NCBI RefSeq assembly: GCF_016808095.1 | Contig: NC_068971.1 | Span: forward strand, 14,520,501 to 14,584,500 | Direction of reading: 5' to 3' | From: Vigna angularis | Taxonomy: Eukaryota > Streptophyta > Magnoliopsida > Fabales > Fabaceae | DNA length: 64,000 nt | Shown here: positions 32,883-45,734 of the stretch, piece after piece | Numbering within the stretch: position 1 is the first letter of the stretch | Layout: each line of letters starts with the position of its first letter | The notes under the pieces: model-generated | Database searches by the model: none | The model's input: only the letters and a program-made list of their open reading frames with translations | Told to the model about the DNA's origin: nothing | Position numbers and translations under genes: made by a program

Positions 32883-35800
32883 GTTTCCTGCATACAATTT
32901 GCGGTTCTATTCACACATTGTTTTTATGAATTGTGTCATCTTTGAAATAGTATATTGCATTATTTATTGTTTACTGTAGTGCTAAGAGATTTTATTGCTC
33001 TGTGTATAATGTTAGTATTGACTTTCAATAACTGGAAAATTGCAATTTGAAAAGAGAATAGAATGATGTCATTGATATTTCAAAATAATATCATAGGTAT
33101 TTCTAGCATAGTGCAAGGCTATATGTAAGGAAATAAATCACCCCAATAATAAGAAATTATATCATAATAATCAGGTCTAGCTTCCTGGACAGACTCCTTT
33201 ACAGATTCCTTTGATTCAAGGGATTTCAAACATGATACACTGAAATGATTTACATCTAATTTACAATATCCACATTTTCAGCTTCACCCCCTCTCCCCCA
33301 GTTTTATTAATATAAGTCTTCCCATTCTTAGCTGGGTAATTGGATCATTGAAACCGGAGCCTTTCAGCCCCTGTGCTGGACATGAGCTATTTGTTCTCTG
33401 TATGAAACACACTAAGTTTTCTTATAGCTTTTCCATGATGACGTGTAAAATGATTATCTATTTCATCATGCTTTTTCCTATACTCCTATCATGCTTGTAG
33501 GACTGAGTTTTATTAATTGCCAACTTCTGGTTATAATGGAGCTTAATGAGACATACTTACTTGGCTTCCAAGTTCCAAGTCATCTAGAATAACTCTTATC
33601 CATAGATGCAAAAAAACTCATTGAATAATATATTTGAATTTTTATTCTGTAGATGATTTAGCTACTGTGTTGTGTTCTTACCTTTTCATTTAACTAAATT
33701 TCCTTGTAGGAAAGTACAATATGTGAACATTGATCTTCTATCCACTAGTGAACCTATATAGTCTACATTGGTGTGATAATAATCGTGGGAGAACCACACC
33801 ATAAAAAGTTAGTTGTTGTAGTTGGAAAGGTCAACAAGGTCTAGCTAACCCAACTTTAAAATCCTTTACGTCGATTGTAGGACTCAAGTCTTATACCAAC
33901 TGGGTTCTAACATCCCATCCCACTCCATTATGATCATATTGGTTTGTTATGCACTTTCCCTTTGACTACCCTGGTGACTAGTGCAATACCTATTTAGCTT
34001 GTTTGATGTTGAAAAACATTTTCGACGCTCTTGTACTAATTAATAAGAACCTTTGGTGAATCATACCACAAAATCTTCCTATTGTAGTTGAAGAGCCATT
34101 GAACCCGACAGTCCATACTAGAATCCTTACTTCAAATATGGGACGGAACTCCAATACTTTGCAATTGGATCCTAACATCACTTTTTCACTATTCTTGAAT
34201 AAGACTATTTTTGGGGTTCCCTTGTGAAGTGCTTAAAACTTTGTATGTTGCAGATTGAAGATGAGGTTCTCTTGCATTGAGCATGAATTGACTAATGAGA
34301 CTAACTGAATATGCTATATGCCTTGGCCATGTTTAAACAAGATCAGTCTTCCAGCCATCTTTGGTTCCTTCTTTTGTCTACTGTAGGTTTTACTTTATCT
34401 TCCTATAGCTTATGCTTGAGAACAATGGAGTAGGGGCTTGCTTGCATCCAATTTATCTTGTTTCCATCCATAAATCTGTTTCATTTTGTAAAAATATGAA
34501 GATCTCTTTGCTGGAGCGTGCCACTTCAAATTTCTCAGTTCTTTCATCTAGAAATCTTGGATCAGTCTCTATATCAAATCTTCTTTTTCTTTTTATCATT
34601 CACAGTTGATGTGATGTCATCATTATATCCCTCTCTTTTTCATTCAATCTGACCTCAAAAAACAAAAGTCCTTCTGTCAATCATCTCTTATCAAATCTAA
34701 TTCTCCACGATTATGTGATATCAAATATAATGAGTATCTTTTCTGTTTTGTATTTGCTTCTGGATACATCCTTTCACATTCTACTTTTTATTTCCTTCTC
34801 AAACTACCAAATTACTTATTTCCATCACAAAGTGATAAGGATCGACATCACAAATCATTGCAAAAAATCATATCCAATTATCTCATTTTGCAATGCTTTT
34901 TCTCTTTTTCCACTCCTCTACATTCTAAGCAACCCCTTTCTTTCGCACTATAATACTCACATGCTTCATAATTATGTTTTATATTTTAATAAATTAATAC
35001 AATTTAGATTGCTATGATTCATTCCATCATAAGATTAAATTGATAATAATTATGAAAGCTAATTAAGTGAGTTGTGGGATGAGGATGAAAAAATATATAT
35101 TCTATCTTACTTTTTCTTTGATAAACTCTCCTTGTAGATAAAATATGAATTGTTGATGAGGATAGGACAAAACAGAGTAATAAAATGAACTCCTATTTTA
35201 ACCTAGTGTTTGAGAGTGAAGACAACTTCTTTTGTGTGATTATTGCAAATATACTACTATAAAACATGTCATGTTTTGGTTGATGAGAGAGTAATTAAAA
35301 ATATCTTCAAAAATAAAAGAAAAAAAAAACTCAATAGCTCACTCGAGTTTAATAGATATTGCAGAAAAATGAAGAAAAATACTCGAATCATTCATTGAGT
35401 ACATTCCTTAATATATAAAAAAGGAAGGCAATCATTCATTTGAGTACATTTCTGGTAATGATATACAAAGTTGTTCTGTAATGACAGTAGAATTATATAT
35501 GTACGTTTGAGATTAAAGATCCTTTTTTGGCAAGGAAGCTACAAGTCAATTTGTTTCTAAAGTAATTGTTGAATTGTTTGAAATTGAAGAAAAATCCAAA
35601 AGAGAAAAGACAAAGGCAAGGGCATCATGGTGACAGTGATAAGAATAAGGAGTTTTTGCCTTTATTGGTGTTGAATGAATGAGAAGGATGTTCCATGATA
35701 AATTTTGCATTATTAAGCCACATGGAAAGATAAGGACAATAGGAAAACAATTCCTTAATTGCATGAACATCAAATCCTTCACCATCATCATCACTTAGTG

Positions 35801-37080
35801 AATTATCTTTTACCAAACTGAAATTATATATATTTCGTGTTAATTGTGTTATTGCATGCATATCTTCTTAACACCTTAAGTAAAAGGTGACATGTGTTTG
35901 AGCATGCAGATTTTGTGTGGTATAATTTTGTCGATTTTCTCTTTTGTGTATATTCAAATAACACAAACTGAACTTTGGGGAGAGTATCTTATGCATATTC
36001 TTATTATATCTGGTATAGTTTGTCTAATAGACCAGTATACGTGAATAATTTGATAATATATTATGATGATCCATGTTGTAAAAGTGGGGAGAAAGTGAAT
36101 ATTGGTGTGTGGGTGGTATAGGAAAGAAAACGATGAAATGAATTGTAAAAGTTTAGACAGAAAAAGGGTATCTAATGTCTCAATAATTCTTTGAAGAAGG
36201 ACAATATTGTAGGAGATAGAGCAATGTTCAAAAGTTAGGTTCATAAAGTATAAAAATCTATATGAGGAAGTGAAAAAGGATGACCAATAATTTTGTGTAA
36301 AAGGTGCATCTAGATGCAGCATTTCAATTCATCATAGGCATAAAGGGACACCAAAAAAAGATTGTGCTAGCTAATCATATTAAACTACCTCATACTTCAA
36401 ATAAACTATTGCATGTTATCATATCAAATCAACATCTTTCTTACAAACTTATTATTTCTTATATCATTAATTTTTAAGCTCCATGCATATGCTAGCGCTG
36501 ATTAGCATTGATTCTGTTTCAATGATTTTTCAAACTTAGTTTAAGAAGTTAAGCTATGTTTTTTATTTGCATATTCTGTAATTCAAAAGCCACCTTTGGA
36601 CTTTGATGGGAGATATAATTAAAGTAGCATGATATTGGATCAACCAGTTGAATATATCTTTAATGATGGATAAAATTTTATCCACATTGGATCTGTTGCG
36701 AATAAAATTTGCGTGATTTTTTGTTTTTTTTTTTTGAATAGTGGAAGGAGGGATTAAAGTTGAAAGGGTTAGGTGCAACTCCTGAGTTCAAACCTTTTGA
36801 ACAAAATATTATTAATTCCAGGAAAAGAGAGAAATTTTGAAACACTCTTCACACCAATCACGTTGTCCTTTCTAAGAGAGAAAATATAATTAGAGAGAAA
36901 ATGATTATGTAGTTTCAATATAATTAGAGAGAAAATATGTTGGAAATTTTAAGCCCACTAAGTAGAGATTTAAGGTAAAACATCGTGTTACTTAATCATC
37001 TTGCATCACCATATTCAAATAGGAATTTCATTTGCTTTATTTTAACATTATCTATTGTAACAGCAAAAGGTGCAGTGGGC
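32883..37080. other. Intergenic region without supported genes
   Basis: About 4.2 kb of AT-rich DNA. Open frames (for example minus 35625-35861) have no domain I recognise. A GAGAGAAAATATAATTA block is repeated near 36875-36940. No RNA gene was recognised. Confidence 0.5.
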
Positions 37081-37094
37081 AGCTGAGCATGAAG

Positions 37095-37365
37095 CTCAAA
37101 TTAAGAAAAGGATCGAGTTTCACCTTCAATTACCGAGGGTCTTTACCCCTCAGTATTACCGAGGACTTTTACCCATCGGTAATACCGAAGGCCAATAGTC
37201 CTCTGTAATACCAAATGCCAAAAAGCCGTCGGTAATGTTTCTGACACGCATATTACCGACAGCTTTTTGGACGTCGCCAGACCGCGGTAAACACACTTTA
37301 TCGACGACTTTTTGTCATTACCGAGGGATTTTGGCCGTGGGTAAATCCCTTCTTTTTTGTGATAC
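37095..37365 (-). repeat. CACTA subterminal fragment, CGGTAAT type
   Basis: Holds about eight copies of ATTACCGAGGG/TCGGTAAT in both orientations and ends AAATCCCTTCTTTTTTGTGATAC, which resembles a decayed TTTCTTGTAGTG terminus. Same repeat type as the element at 41078-48226. Confidence 0.65.
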
Positions 37366-37715
37366 TTTCTTTTATTATTTTCTTAGACACTTAAGTACAA
37401 TCAACCTATTAAATAATAAAACTTTCAAATACCAAATATAAAAACAACACTAAAATAGTTCTAACTTAAGCCAATAATACATCTTATAAAATTCTTGGAT
37501 TTACATAAACCCAATATATTCCTCAATTAGAATAACATGTATACAAATTCAAAATTTTATCACTAAACAACATGTGACTAACATACTAAACAAGAACAGA
37601 TGGATTTATCAAATTAAATATTCATTCTCAGAACCACCAATTCTTGGAACTTGAAATAATTATATAATTGTCGTTCCATTCACTTTCCTCTTGAAGTTAT
37701 ATTTATTTATACTTT
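37366..37715. other. AT-rich spacer
   Basis: Nothing recognised; ends at the probable LTR start. Confidence 0.5.
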
Positions 37716-38099
37716 TGTAACACCCTTCTCGGAGTATTACGGGAATTTTTTTTCATTTTATTTATTAAGAAATTCTCGTTTTCCATTTATACATTAATGT
37801 CATGAATTTATAAAAACATCATTATAAATTTTCAGTAGATAAAAAGTTAAATAAAACTCCCATCATCAATCCCCTCTCTCGTCAATCATCAGCTCCAAAA
37901 TCATCAGTATTCCTATCTGAGCTCTAGTACAACAACATGAGTTATATGATCATCGCACAAATACAAACACAAACAAGTAGCGTAAGCTAACATGTAACAA
38001 ATAATTCATCCAATATGCATAAATATAGTACTACACATAACAATAATCATATTATCATGCAAGAATTATACTAAGACAACTATAACATCATACAATATT

Positions 38100-38290
38100 C
38101 ATGTCAGAGACACTCATCTCGTCATACAATAATCATACCAGAGACACTCATCTCGTCGTACAATAATCATACTAGAGAAACTCATCTCATCGTACAATAA
38201 TCATACCATACACACTCATCCCATCATACAAAAATTATACCAGACACACTCATCCCATCATACAACAATCACACCAAAGACACTCATCCG
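38100..38290. repeat. ~35-bp tandem repeat in LTR
   Basis: Five to six units of CATACAATAATCATACCAGA plus GACACTCATCTCGT, progressively diverged left to right. Confidence 0.8.
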
Positions 38291-38799
38291 GATGATACGT
38301 TGATGAGCAGTCACGAGAGGGTATGCACTTGTGATGACCTCTACTTCTCTTTACAAATACACTTCCAATACAATACTCCATACCATTCACAAGGTTAGTC
38401 CGTTAATACCTATGCCCTAAACCAGCACATAGACTAGGAGCTCCTGCCCCTCTCACCACATAACTCATCCTTCTCTACTTGAGACTGGATGATTATTAGA
38501 GTATCAAGATAACCTCCAACAACAAGACCCTCAATATCAACGTGTAAACTAATTAATTACAACCATAGAGTCTCTCCACAAGACCCTTGACCAATCTTAC
38601 ATCATATTTATATTCATCAATCCATTCATCATACAATACATATTTGATTCAGAATTATGTTCATAGCTTAACATATAATAATGTTCAAGTCAACGATATA
38701 ATCAGACATGCAGATCAGTAAATAAAATTGCTCAAAATTTTACTCAATATAATTAAATATTATTAGCAATTTAACCAGTTATAGTATTTCATAGGATGA

Positions 38800-39700
38800 A
38801 TATTCTCATTACAGCCTCTAATTAAAGATCTGACCAATCAAAATAAATAATAACACGTTTAGAACCTATTGTACAAATTTTAGTTCGATCCAACGGTTAA
38901 TGAAGTGGGAATCTTAATTTTACTCAGCTGACTCAAAAATATAATTTAAGGTAAGACTAAATTATCTAATAAATACGAAATTATTTTCTCTAAATATATA
39001 TACATCCAATTACAAATCCAAGCGGTCAAGGTGATTAACTATGTTTTAGGAACTACATATTAAAATTTTAGGTTAATCTAACAATTAACTACGTTGAAAA
39101 TGAAGTTTTACCGAAGTAACTTAAAAAACTAATTTGAGTGATTTTCAGATCTATCCCGAAATGCGAAATTAATTACTCTAAGCACAGTCATCCATTTAAA
39201 AATCCGAACGGTCAAGATGATTCAATGCATCTTATGGACCATATATCAAATTATCAGGTCAATCTAATGGTATACAAAGTGAGGATTAAAGTTTTTTTTA
39301 CTGGGGTAACTTAAAGACAAAATTACAGTGTTAATCAGGTTACTCAAAGATGCAAAATTTATTCCTTCAAGTACAGTTCTCTAATTAAAATTCTGAACGG
39401 TCAAAAAGGAGTAAGATCCTTCAGCAATCATACATGAAAATTTCATTTTAATCTAACGGTAAATTAAGTGAGAATTAAAATTTTACTAAAGTAACTTAGT
39501 GACAAAAATAAAGTGGTGGTTAATTTAATCAAGATTGTGAAATTCATTTCTTTAATTACAGACCTTAAATTAAAATTTTGAACGGTCAAAGTAGAATAAT
39601 ATATCTCATGGATCATATATCAAAATTTGAACTTAATCTAACAGTAAACAAATTATGGATTAAGTATTTACTATGGTAACTCCAAAAATGAAAAATACGA
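38800..39700. repeat. ~187-bp tandem repeat in LTR
   Basis: Diverged units each contain GAACGGTCAA followed by CTTATGGACCATATATCAAA-like and AATCTAACGGTAAA-like phrases. The motif lies at 39021 (AGCGGTCAA), 39206, 39395 and 39580, so the period is 185-189 bp; a weaker unit precedes at about 38834. Confidence 0.75.
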
Positions 39701-40309
39701 AAAACATAGTCAATGACAATCAAAACCTGTGCAGGTAAACATGTAGGCTAACGGTACAAAAATCCAACATACTCATAGCAAATTCATAAACCAGAAATAT
39801 ACAATTATGCATCAAGAAGAGAGTTAGCTCCCCCTACTTCTTTTCCATAATTCTTTTCTTGATTGAAGTTTGTTCCCATAAACCTTCTAGAATCTTCACT
39901 CTAAAATTTCTTCCTACTCTCCTTTCTTTCTAATTCTTTCCCCACTACTCTCCTTTCTTTCTAATTCTTTCCCCACTCCTTTCTAACTTGAATTTTTTCT
40001 CCTTCTTGTGCATAATTCCCTTCCCCTTTTGGCTATTTATAGACCAAAATTTTGGTCTCATCCTTTTTTTTTAATCATCATTTCAATCACCGAAAAATGT
40101 TTTGGTGTTTCGCTACTTCAATCACTGAAAGTCTCTCTGTCCATTGTTTTTAACAAAAAGGTAGAAAAGAGTTTGAACCAATATCCTTAAAATCACCACA
40201 ATTGTCTACTATTTGAGCTACCATAATTTTTTATTTAACTACAAAATCAATGATTTGATACTTATAATCTAACATAACAATCTAACACAAGAAAACTTAA
40301 TCACATGCA

Positions 40310-40430
40310 TATTCAAAAGCCAATAACACATGCATACCTAAAAGCCAATAACATGCATACCTAAAAGCCAATAACATGCATACATAAAAGCCAATAAAAT
40401 GCATACAAAAGCCAATAACACCATACACAA
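40310..40430. repeat. ~23-bp tandem repeat
   Basis: Five units of AAAAGCCAATAACATGCATACCT type just outside the proposed LTR end. Confidence 0.85.
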
Positions 40431-40499
40431 AAAGTTTTCAACAAGTAAGCTAACCTTCTTAGCAAATTAAAAACTCAATGGAGGGTTCGCGTTTTCTTG

Positions 40500-41005
40500 T
40501 AAGCGTAACTCCCCGCGGGTTCGCGTTTTCCTGTATAAAAGGCTACAGACGTCGGGCGCTAGGAGGGACCGACGTCTATAATAGCCTAGACGTCGGGGCC
40601 CTCACTAATATGACGTCTTTCAGATTTAATAATTAATATTCGCGGTGCATATAGACGTCTGTTAGGAGGATGCTCGACGTCTAGGCTAACCTTTCACCTA
40701 CCCTGTCAGCTATATAGACATCCGTTACAAGGGGGCCAACGTCTATAGTCGTATATAGATGTCGGGATGGCGGGATCCGACGTCTATATGGCAGAAAAAA
40801 ATGACTTTTCACCTACCTGTCAAATGTATAGACCTCTGTTACAGGAGGGACCGACGTCTATAATAGCCTAAACGTCGGACACCCTCGTAACAGACGTCTA
40901 CATGTCCAACTTATTTACGAAAATGCCACCAGTTAATAATTTACGTTGGTTAGGAGGGTGTCTGACGTCTATGGGGTGACGTTAAAGCCCAATTTTGCAC
41001 TAGTG
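40500..41005 (-). repeat. Right end of a second GACGTC-type CACTA element
   Basis: Several copies of GACGTCTATA/TAGACGTCGG occur, mixed with GGAGGGACCGACGTCTATAA, ending GTGACGTTAAAGCCCAATTTTGCACTAGTG. The terminus CACTAGTGCAAAATTGGGC (inverse, 40987-41005) is related to that at 32882. No partner left end was found in the window; the intervening LTR may have disrupted the element. Confidence 0.7.
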
Positions 41006-41260
41006 AACTAAGCTCATAATGAAAATATTAGTACTCACACTAGTGGTGTCTAAAAAAGGAAGCAGTTGAATTTAATCCACTACAAGAAATATTTAAATTT
41101 TCGGCGGATATTTACCGAAGGATTTGGTGTCGTCGGTTTTGTTGTTTTACCGAAGGATATTTTGACAGACTGTTGGCTGTGACATTAGCGAAGGACTTGG
41201 CCCGCCGGTAAAGGCAATGATATGATTAGCGATCATTAGCAAAGGATTGGGGTCGCCAGT

Positions 41261-44200
41261 AAGGGGTCAGGAAATTAAATTAAACATTTGGGACGTTCAT
41301 TTTCCCTCTTCGACAGAACCCATAGTTAGAAGGCTTTAGAAGCGTTCAGAACCTTAGAACCCTTCTTCTACGCAACCCTAGTGTGAGTGCACTTCTCGTC
41401 CTTCACAGAGGCTTCACTAGTGTGAGTGCTTCCTCCTTCAGTGTGTGTGAGCTATCGGAGTCCCTCCTGCTGTTGTGGATCGTCGTCCATTCTGCCCTCA
41501 TTCGCGGCTAGTGGTAAGTATTATCGTTCGTTAGTGGGTTCTTCAATCAGTGGGTTCTTCGGGCGAAACGTCGTTGTTGGGTGGCACTTGTAAGTGTGTC
41601 CTATCCCAATAATGTGTGTCTTTGATGACTCTGTTGGTGTATTGCGTTTTACAAGCTATTATAGGGTCATTCACAACGCAGGTAAGGGTGTTGGTTGAGG
41701 GACTAAGGTGGAGGGTCCGTGGTAGGGTTTTGTTGGCTGTCGTGGTCTACTATTCTTGCCATCAAGGCAGGTTATCCAGAGGCCGTCCAGGAAGTAAGTT
41801 TTATGTTTTGCAATTAAATTTTGCATTTCATTTCCCTGATGAGGAATAAAAATTCTTCTGTTGACACTATTAATCCTTGTGAAACCTTGAAATGTCAAGG
41901 CAGAGGAGTTCCTAATATCGTCAATGTTGGTCAGCAAGGAGTAATAAATTAGCCTAGTGATCGTTGAGGTGTACCTTATTTTTGTGATTGAAACTCAATA
42001 ACTGAGACTATAAGGGAAGGGATACATATACTGACATGGCTTTAGGGTGGGGATAAGAAGACTAATGAATAAGTGGTTAGGATGAGTGACATGGAGATAT
42101 GTTCTGAGGAATGGAATGAGGGACAGAAAAGGTGGTCAAAAGGAAAGAGATGATGAGCAATGAGTGTTTGTTTTATGCAAAGGGGTGCTGGTGAGGTCTA
42201 TTTGAGTGACTTGGCTAGGAAAAAAAGAACAAAACCGAGAGATGAGGTTGGACTCAGGGATTGTGGGTTTAGGATTGATTAAAGTGAGTTTGCAACCATA
42301 ACGGTAGTGTTAATTCCTCATAGGAAAATACTTGTACAAAAATTATTTTAGGAGTTTGCATTCTTAGCAAAGATTTTTTTAACAAATAAACTAATGACAA
42401 ACAAACTTAAAAAGACTCAAAATAGAAAAGAAATTTTTTTGTTTATTCATTATGTATGGTTGAGTTCATGGAACTCAACATGAGAATAATGTTGTATGAA
42501 AAGTGCAAGTAGTGCCTTACACTTTGCTCATTAAGATTTGGAAATTCAATATTTAGTATTAAACCTTCTGGAACTAAACCTTGTATGGCTTAGAAGTTAG
42601 AGGCAAACACTTACCATATTGAGTTGTGGTTGAGAGAGGAAAGCCACCTACATCAGAGGATATGAAAGAAGGGTGAGATTTACATTTATAAGCCGGGAAG
42701 GAATCTAAATCTATGTACCCATTTGCACCAAAGTCCTGGATTTCTTCTCATACAATTGGGCTATAAAGATTCATTTTTTGTCAGAAAAATTGTATTGTTT
42801 AGAATGTTGTAATTGGCTAGATTTATATGTACCGGTTGAAGTTATAATTTGTTTTATACTTTCAAAGCTTAAGAGTGAAAGTGCTTCGTCTATTTAGGAT
42901 GTAAAGCAAAAAGAAGCACATAGATTATAGCATTTCCATTTGTTAGGCTCTTTTTTGTGAGATAAATGAATATCCTGTTTTTCTCTTTTTGTTCTTTATG
43001 TTCATTGTTCTTTTCTTCAAATTTAGGCAGGTGGAGGCAGAGTATTGAGAGTGATCATTGAGTTGTACCTTATGTTCATTTGTTTTTTTTGTGTCAAATA
43101 ATTATTATGCACCACTACTTACTCTTATTGAATCTGTATACTCCAGAGTCTTGTTCTTAAGGTAATGGATAGAGTCAAAGAAAACATAGAAACCTAGTAG
43201 TGTCATATATATATATATATATATGGAGAATCACGAGTTTACCATATCTATATTCTAGTATAAGTCTTTTATATTGGATTGAGTACTCAAACCCTCAATT
43301 ATAATTATAGGGCACATTACAGTAGACAGACACTTGCTTCTGTTTTGTCCACATAAGTATGATTTCAAGTAAGGTTCAGTGGGAGCTAGTGGCAATTGAT
43401 TCTTTATTCCTTCTTCTGCCACCAAGGAATACAGCTTAATCAACTCTTTATGTCTTGTGTTCTGATCACATGCTTCAAACTCTTTATTCTCTTCACTACC
43501 ATCACCATCACCATCATCAAATTCATTGTTGTTGTTGTCGTCATTAGATCTTCATTTGTTATATCTTCCTCGTTATCACAGTCTTCTATGTAATTGTAAC
43601 ATCTATAATTAGAAGGATATGTCATTGTCAAAGCTGCAGACCCTTCTGCTTCACTATAAGTGTTGCCACTTTTTTCTCTCGCATTATCTAAAATTTGATA
43701 TTCAATGAGGTTCAGCTGATATAGCTTTAAATTCAAATTAAACCTTACTTTCTTCATATTTTTGCCACTAGTATGATCATTACACTTTTCCCCACTTCTG
43801 TCAAAACTCAAAAACAATTAATTTACTGCCATACACATTAAATATGTGAGAAAGAGAGGAAGATAAGTGCTAACTAGCCTGAAATCAGAAAATGCCACAA
43901 TGGAATTCTGTGACAGCATGATTCACAGTGATAAGAGTTTAGAGTTAGAGCTTCATAATTTCCATATTTCTGCAATACGAAAGAGAATCCCAATTGCTTA
44001 AATTCATAAACAAACTGGAATATAGAGAAAACATATGTCTCAATTTTAAATGTTTTTATCTATTAATTCTAATTGTTTAATTTAGATTTCAGGTATCTTA
44101 AATGTGTTTAGGTCTTGGTTTTTTTTTGTGCCAATTAGATCTTTCAGGACTTAGTAGTTTTAATCCTTTAGATACATCATAAGTCTATATTAGGACTGTA

Positions 44201-45734
44201 GCAAATTTTAATTAATGAAAAAAATCTAAAATTACACAATTACAACTTAATTATTACACTTAGAACCTGGAGGACTAAAATGTCAATTAATTATATCCAA
44301 GAAATCCAATTGCAATTATTACACTTGAAATATTAAAGTCACACGTTAGCAACAAAAGTACAATTAAAGGGCTTATTTATTGTATTTGAATATTGTATCT
44401 CACCTTTATTATGTCTAAATATAAATGGCTAACTATTTTGTTGAAGTGTGAAATTATTTTATTTATAGTGTAATATGTAAAATTGCATTATACTTTTTAT
44501 ATGTGTAATATATTATATTAAAAATCTTCAATCGTTATCAAATAATTTGTGGTTGTTTGCCTCGGTTATTGAACAGTATATTATATTACCATAATTTTAG
44601 TCATTTTGGATTGAACATACATAATGTACAGATGTATCCATTTGACATTTGAAAAAAAAAGGAATTATTATACTTATATTTCGTTTATGAAATGGAAAGA
44701 TATTTTAATTAATAAATGATTTTTAAATTGATATGATGATTTTGTAGCCATTATATTATTTATGTCTATTTCTAATTAATAATTGATATTTATTTAATAA
44801 ATAAATTTTGAAAATTTCAAAGAGTGAGCAACACGTGAACAATTTTTGTCTCATTCCATATTATATTGAAGAAATTGTCAGTCATGTGTTGTGTTGTTAA
44901 GATCATGAGTTGCTTGAAGTTGTTGGTGTAAAGAAAAGAAGCTCATCCATTGTTTTCACCATGGATGAATGGCCTCCTACGTCTTATGTCACATTGTGGG
45001 TACTATGGTTTTATCAATTCTGGTCTAAGTGCTTTGTTTTGCTTTTATTTTCTGTTTGCAGATATTTGGTATCACACCTGAGTGAAGCAGTTATTGCTTT
45101 GCTGTCTAGCCAGTAAATTTGGTATTGTTTTGGAATCATTGGTTAATTTTGTACCAACTTAGGTATGTTAGATGATACTCTGAAACTATTTTAGGTTCAA
45201 ATGAATATATGCAACTATAAATGTTCTGTTTGATGCTAAATTCATCTGCAAACTCCTACTTCATTTGATATTGGTTGCTTTATATTTCATAGTCTACTAA
45301 TGTTGTTGCTTTATATAACATGTTTATTATTTAAATTACCTCTGTGAACATGTTGCTGCTTAAATCATCTAAGAGCATACCCATTTATGTTTGAAGGCAA
45401 ACATAAATGACTCAAGCATGAGTTTTATATACCTTACCCGTTATAGTTGTTTGACACTTGGTTATAGGTATAACAGATCCATGTTATATGAATCTGAAAT
45501 GTAGAAAATGTTTCCTTTGTTCAATAGGTAACAGATTTTGCACTCTATTATTAATAGAGAATAATTTAGTCCTTCATTGTTGAATAGGATTGACCAATTT
45601 GATTGGAAAGTATACTTTGTACAGTCATAACCATAAGGGTACATCTCATTTTGAGTTGTAGAACTTATTTTGTAAATGAATGTGAACTCACTTTTGTGTG
45701 GTTAAACATCATTTTTTTTAGCTTGTCACAGAAC
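41261..45734. other. Interior of the CACTA element without recognised genes
   Basis: 41280-41600 looks like a transcribed leader (CCCTCTTCGACAGAACCC, repeated GTGTGAGTGC). 43205-43224 is a short (AT)n. Minus-strand open frames at 43255-43817 read weakly protein-like but match nothing I recognise. The last ~30 bases before 45735 form a T-rich acceptor (TTTTTTTAGCTTGTCACAG). Confidence 0.5.

Larger units (their letters stand above)
37716..40274 (-). mobile_element. Probable Tekay-like LTR, minus strand
   Basis: Starts TGTAACACCC, the inverse of the GGGTGTTACA-type 3' end shared with the LTRs at 10018 and 53123. A minus-strand TATA (CTATAAATAGCC, 40031-40042) is followed by a purine-rich leader and AAGTAGGGGGAGCTAAC (39832-39850 inverse), which parallels the leader of 10018-12803. 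I place the outer end at ATCTAACA (40274), giving 2559 bp; no 5-bp TSD is evident there, so the end is provisional. No internal domain adjoins it. Confidence 0.6.

Noticed and set aside
32571..32914. Arg-rich frames (repeats of YRRLVYADRR type)
   Set aside because: They are translations of the CACTA GACGTC subterminal repeats.
33780..34190. Two weakly similar blocks with TTGTAGTTG(A/G)A(A/G)AGG
   Set aside because: Similarity is short and low-complexity; not enough to call a repeat.
35625..35861. Minus-strand 78-residue frame with DDDGEGFDVHAIKELF
   Set aside because: Looks somewhat protein-like, but I recognise no family, see no splice context and cannot support a gene.
38100..38290. CRISPR-like direct repeats
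   Set aside because: Repeats and spacers both diverge gradually as in a minisatellite, and the context is a plant LTR.
41038..41045. Extra CACTAGTG near the left end of the second CACTA element
   Set aside because: The inner sequence does not match any CACTA TIR here, so it is probably chance.
43255..43817. Two adjacent minus-strand frames with KLYSLVAEEGIKNQLPL and SGNTYSEAEGSAALTMTYPS
   Set aside because: Could be a captured gene fragment inside the CACTA element, but I could not match a family and the frames are broken; left as unresolved.
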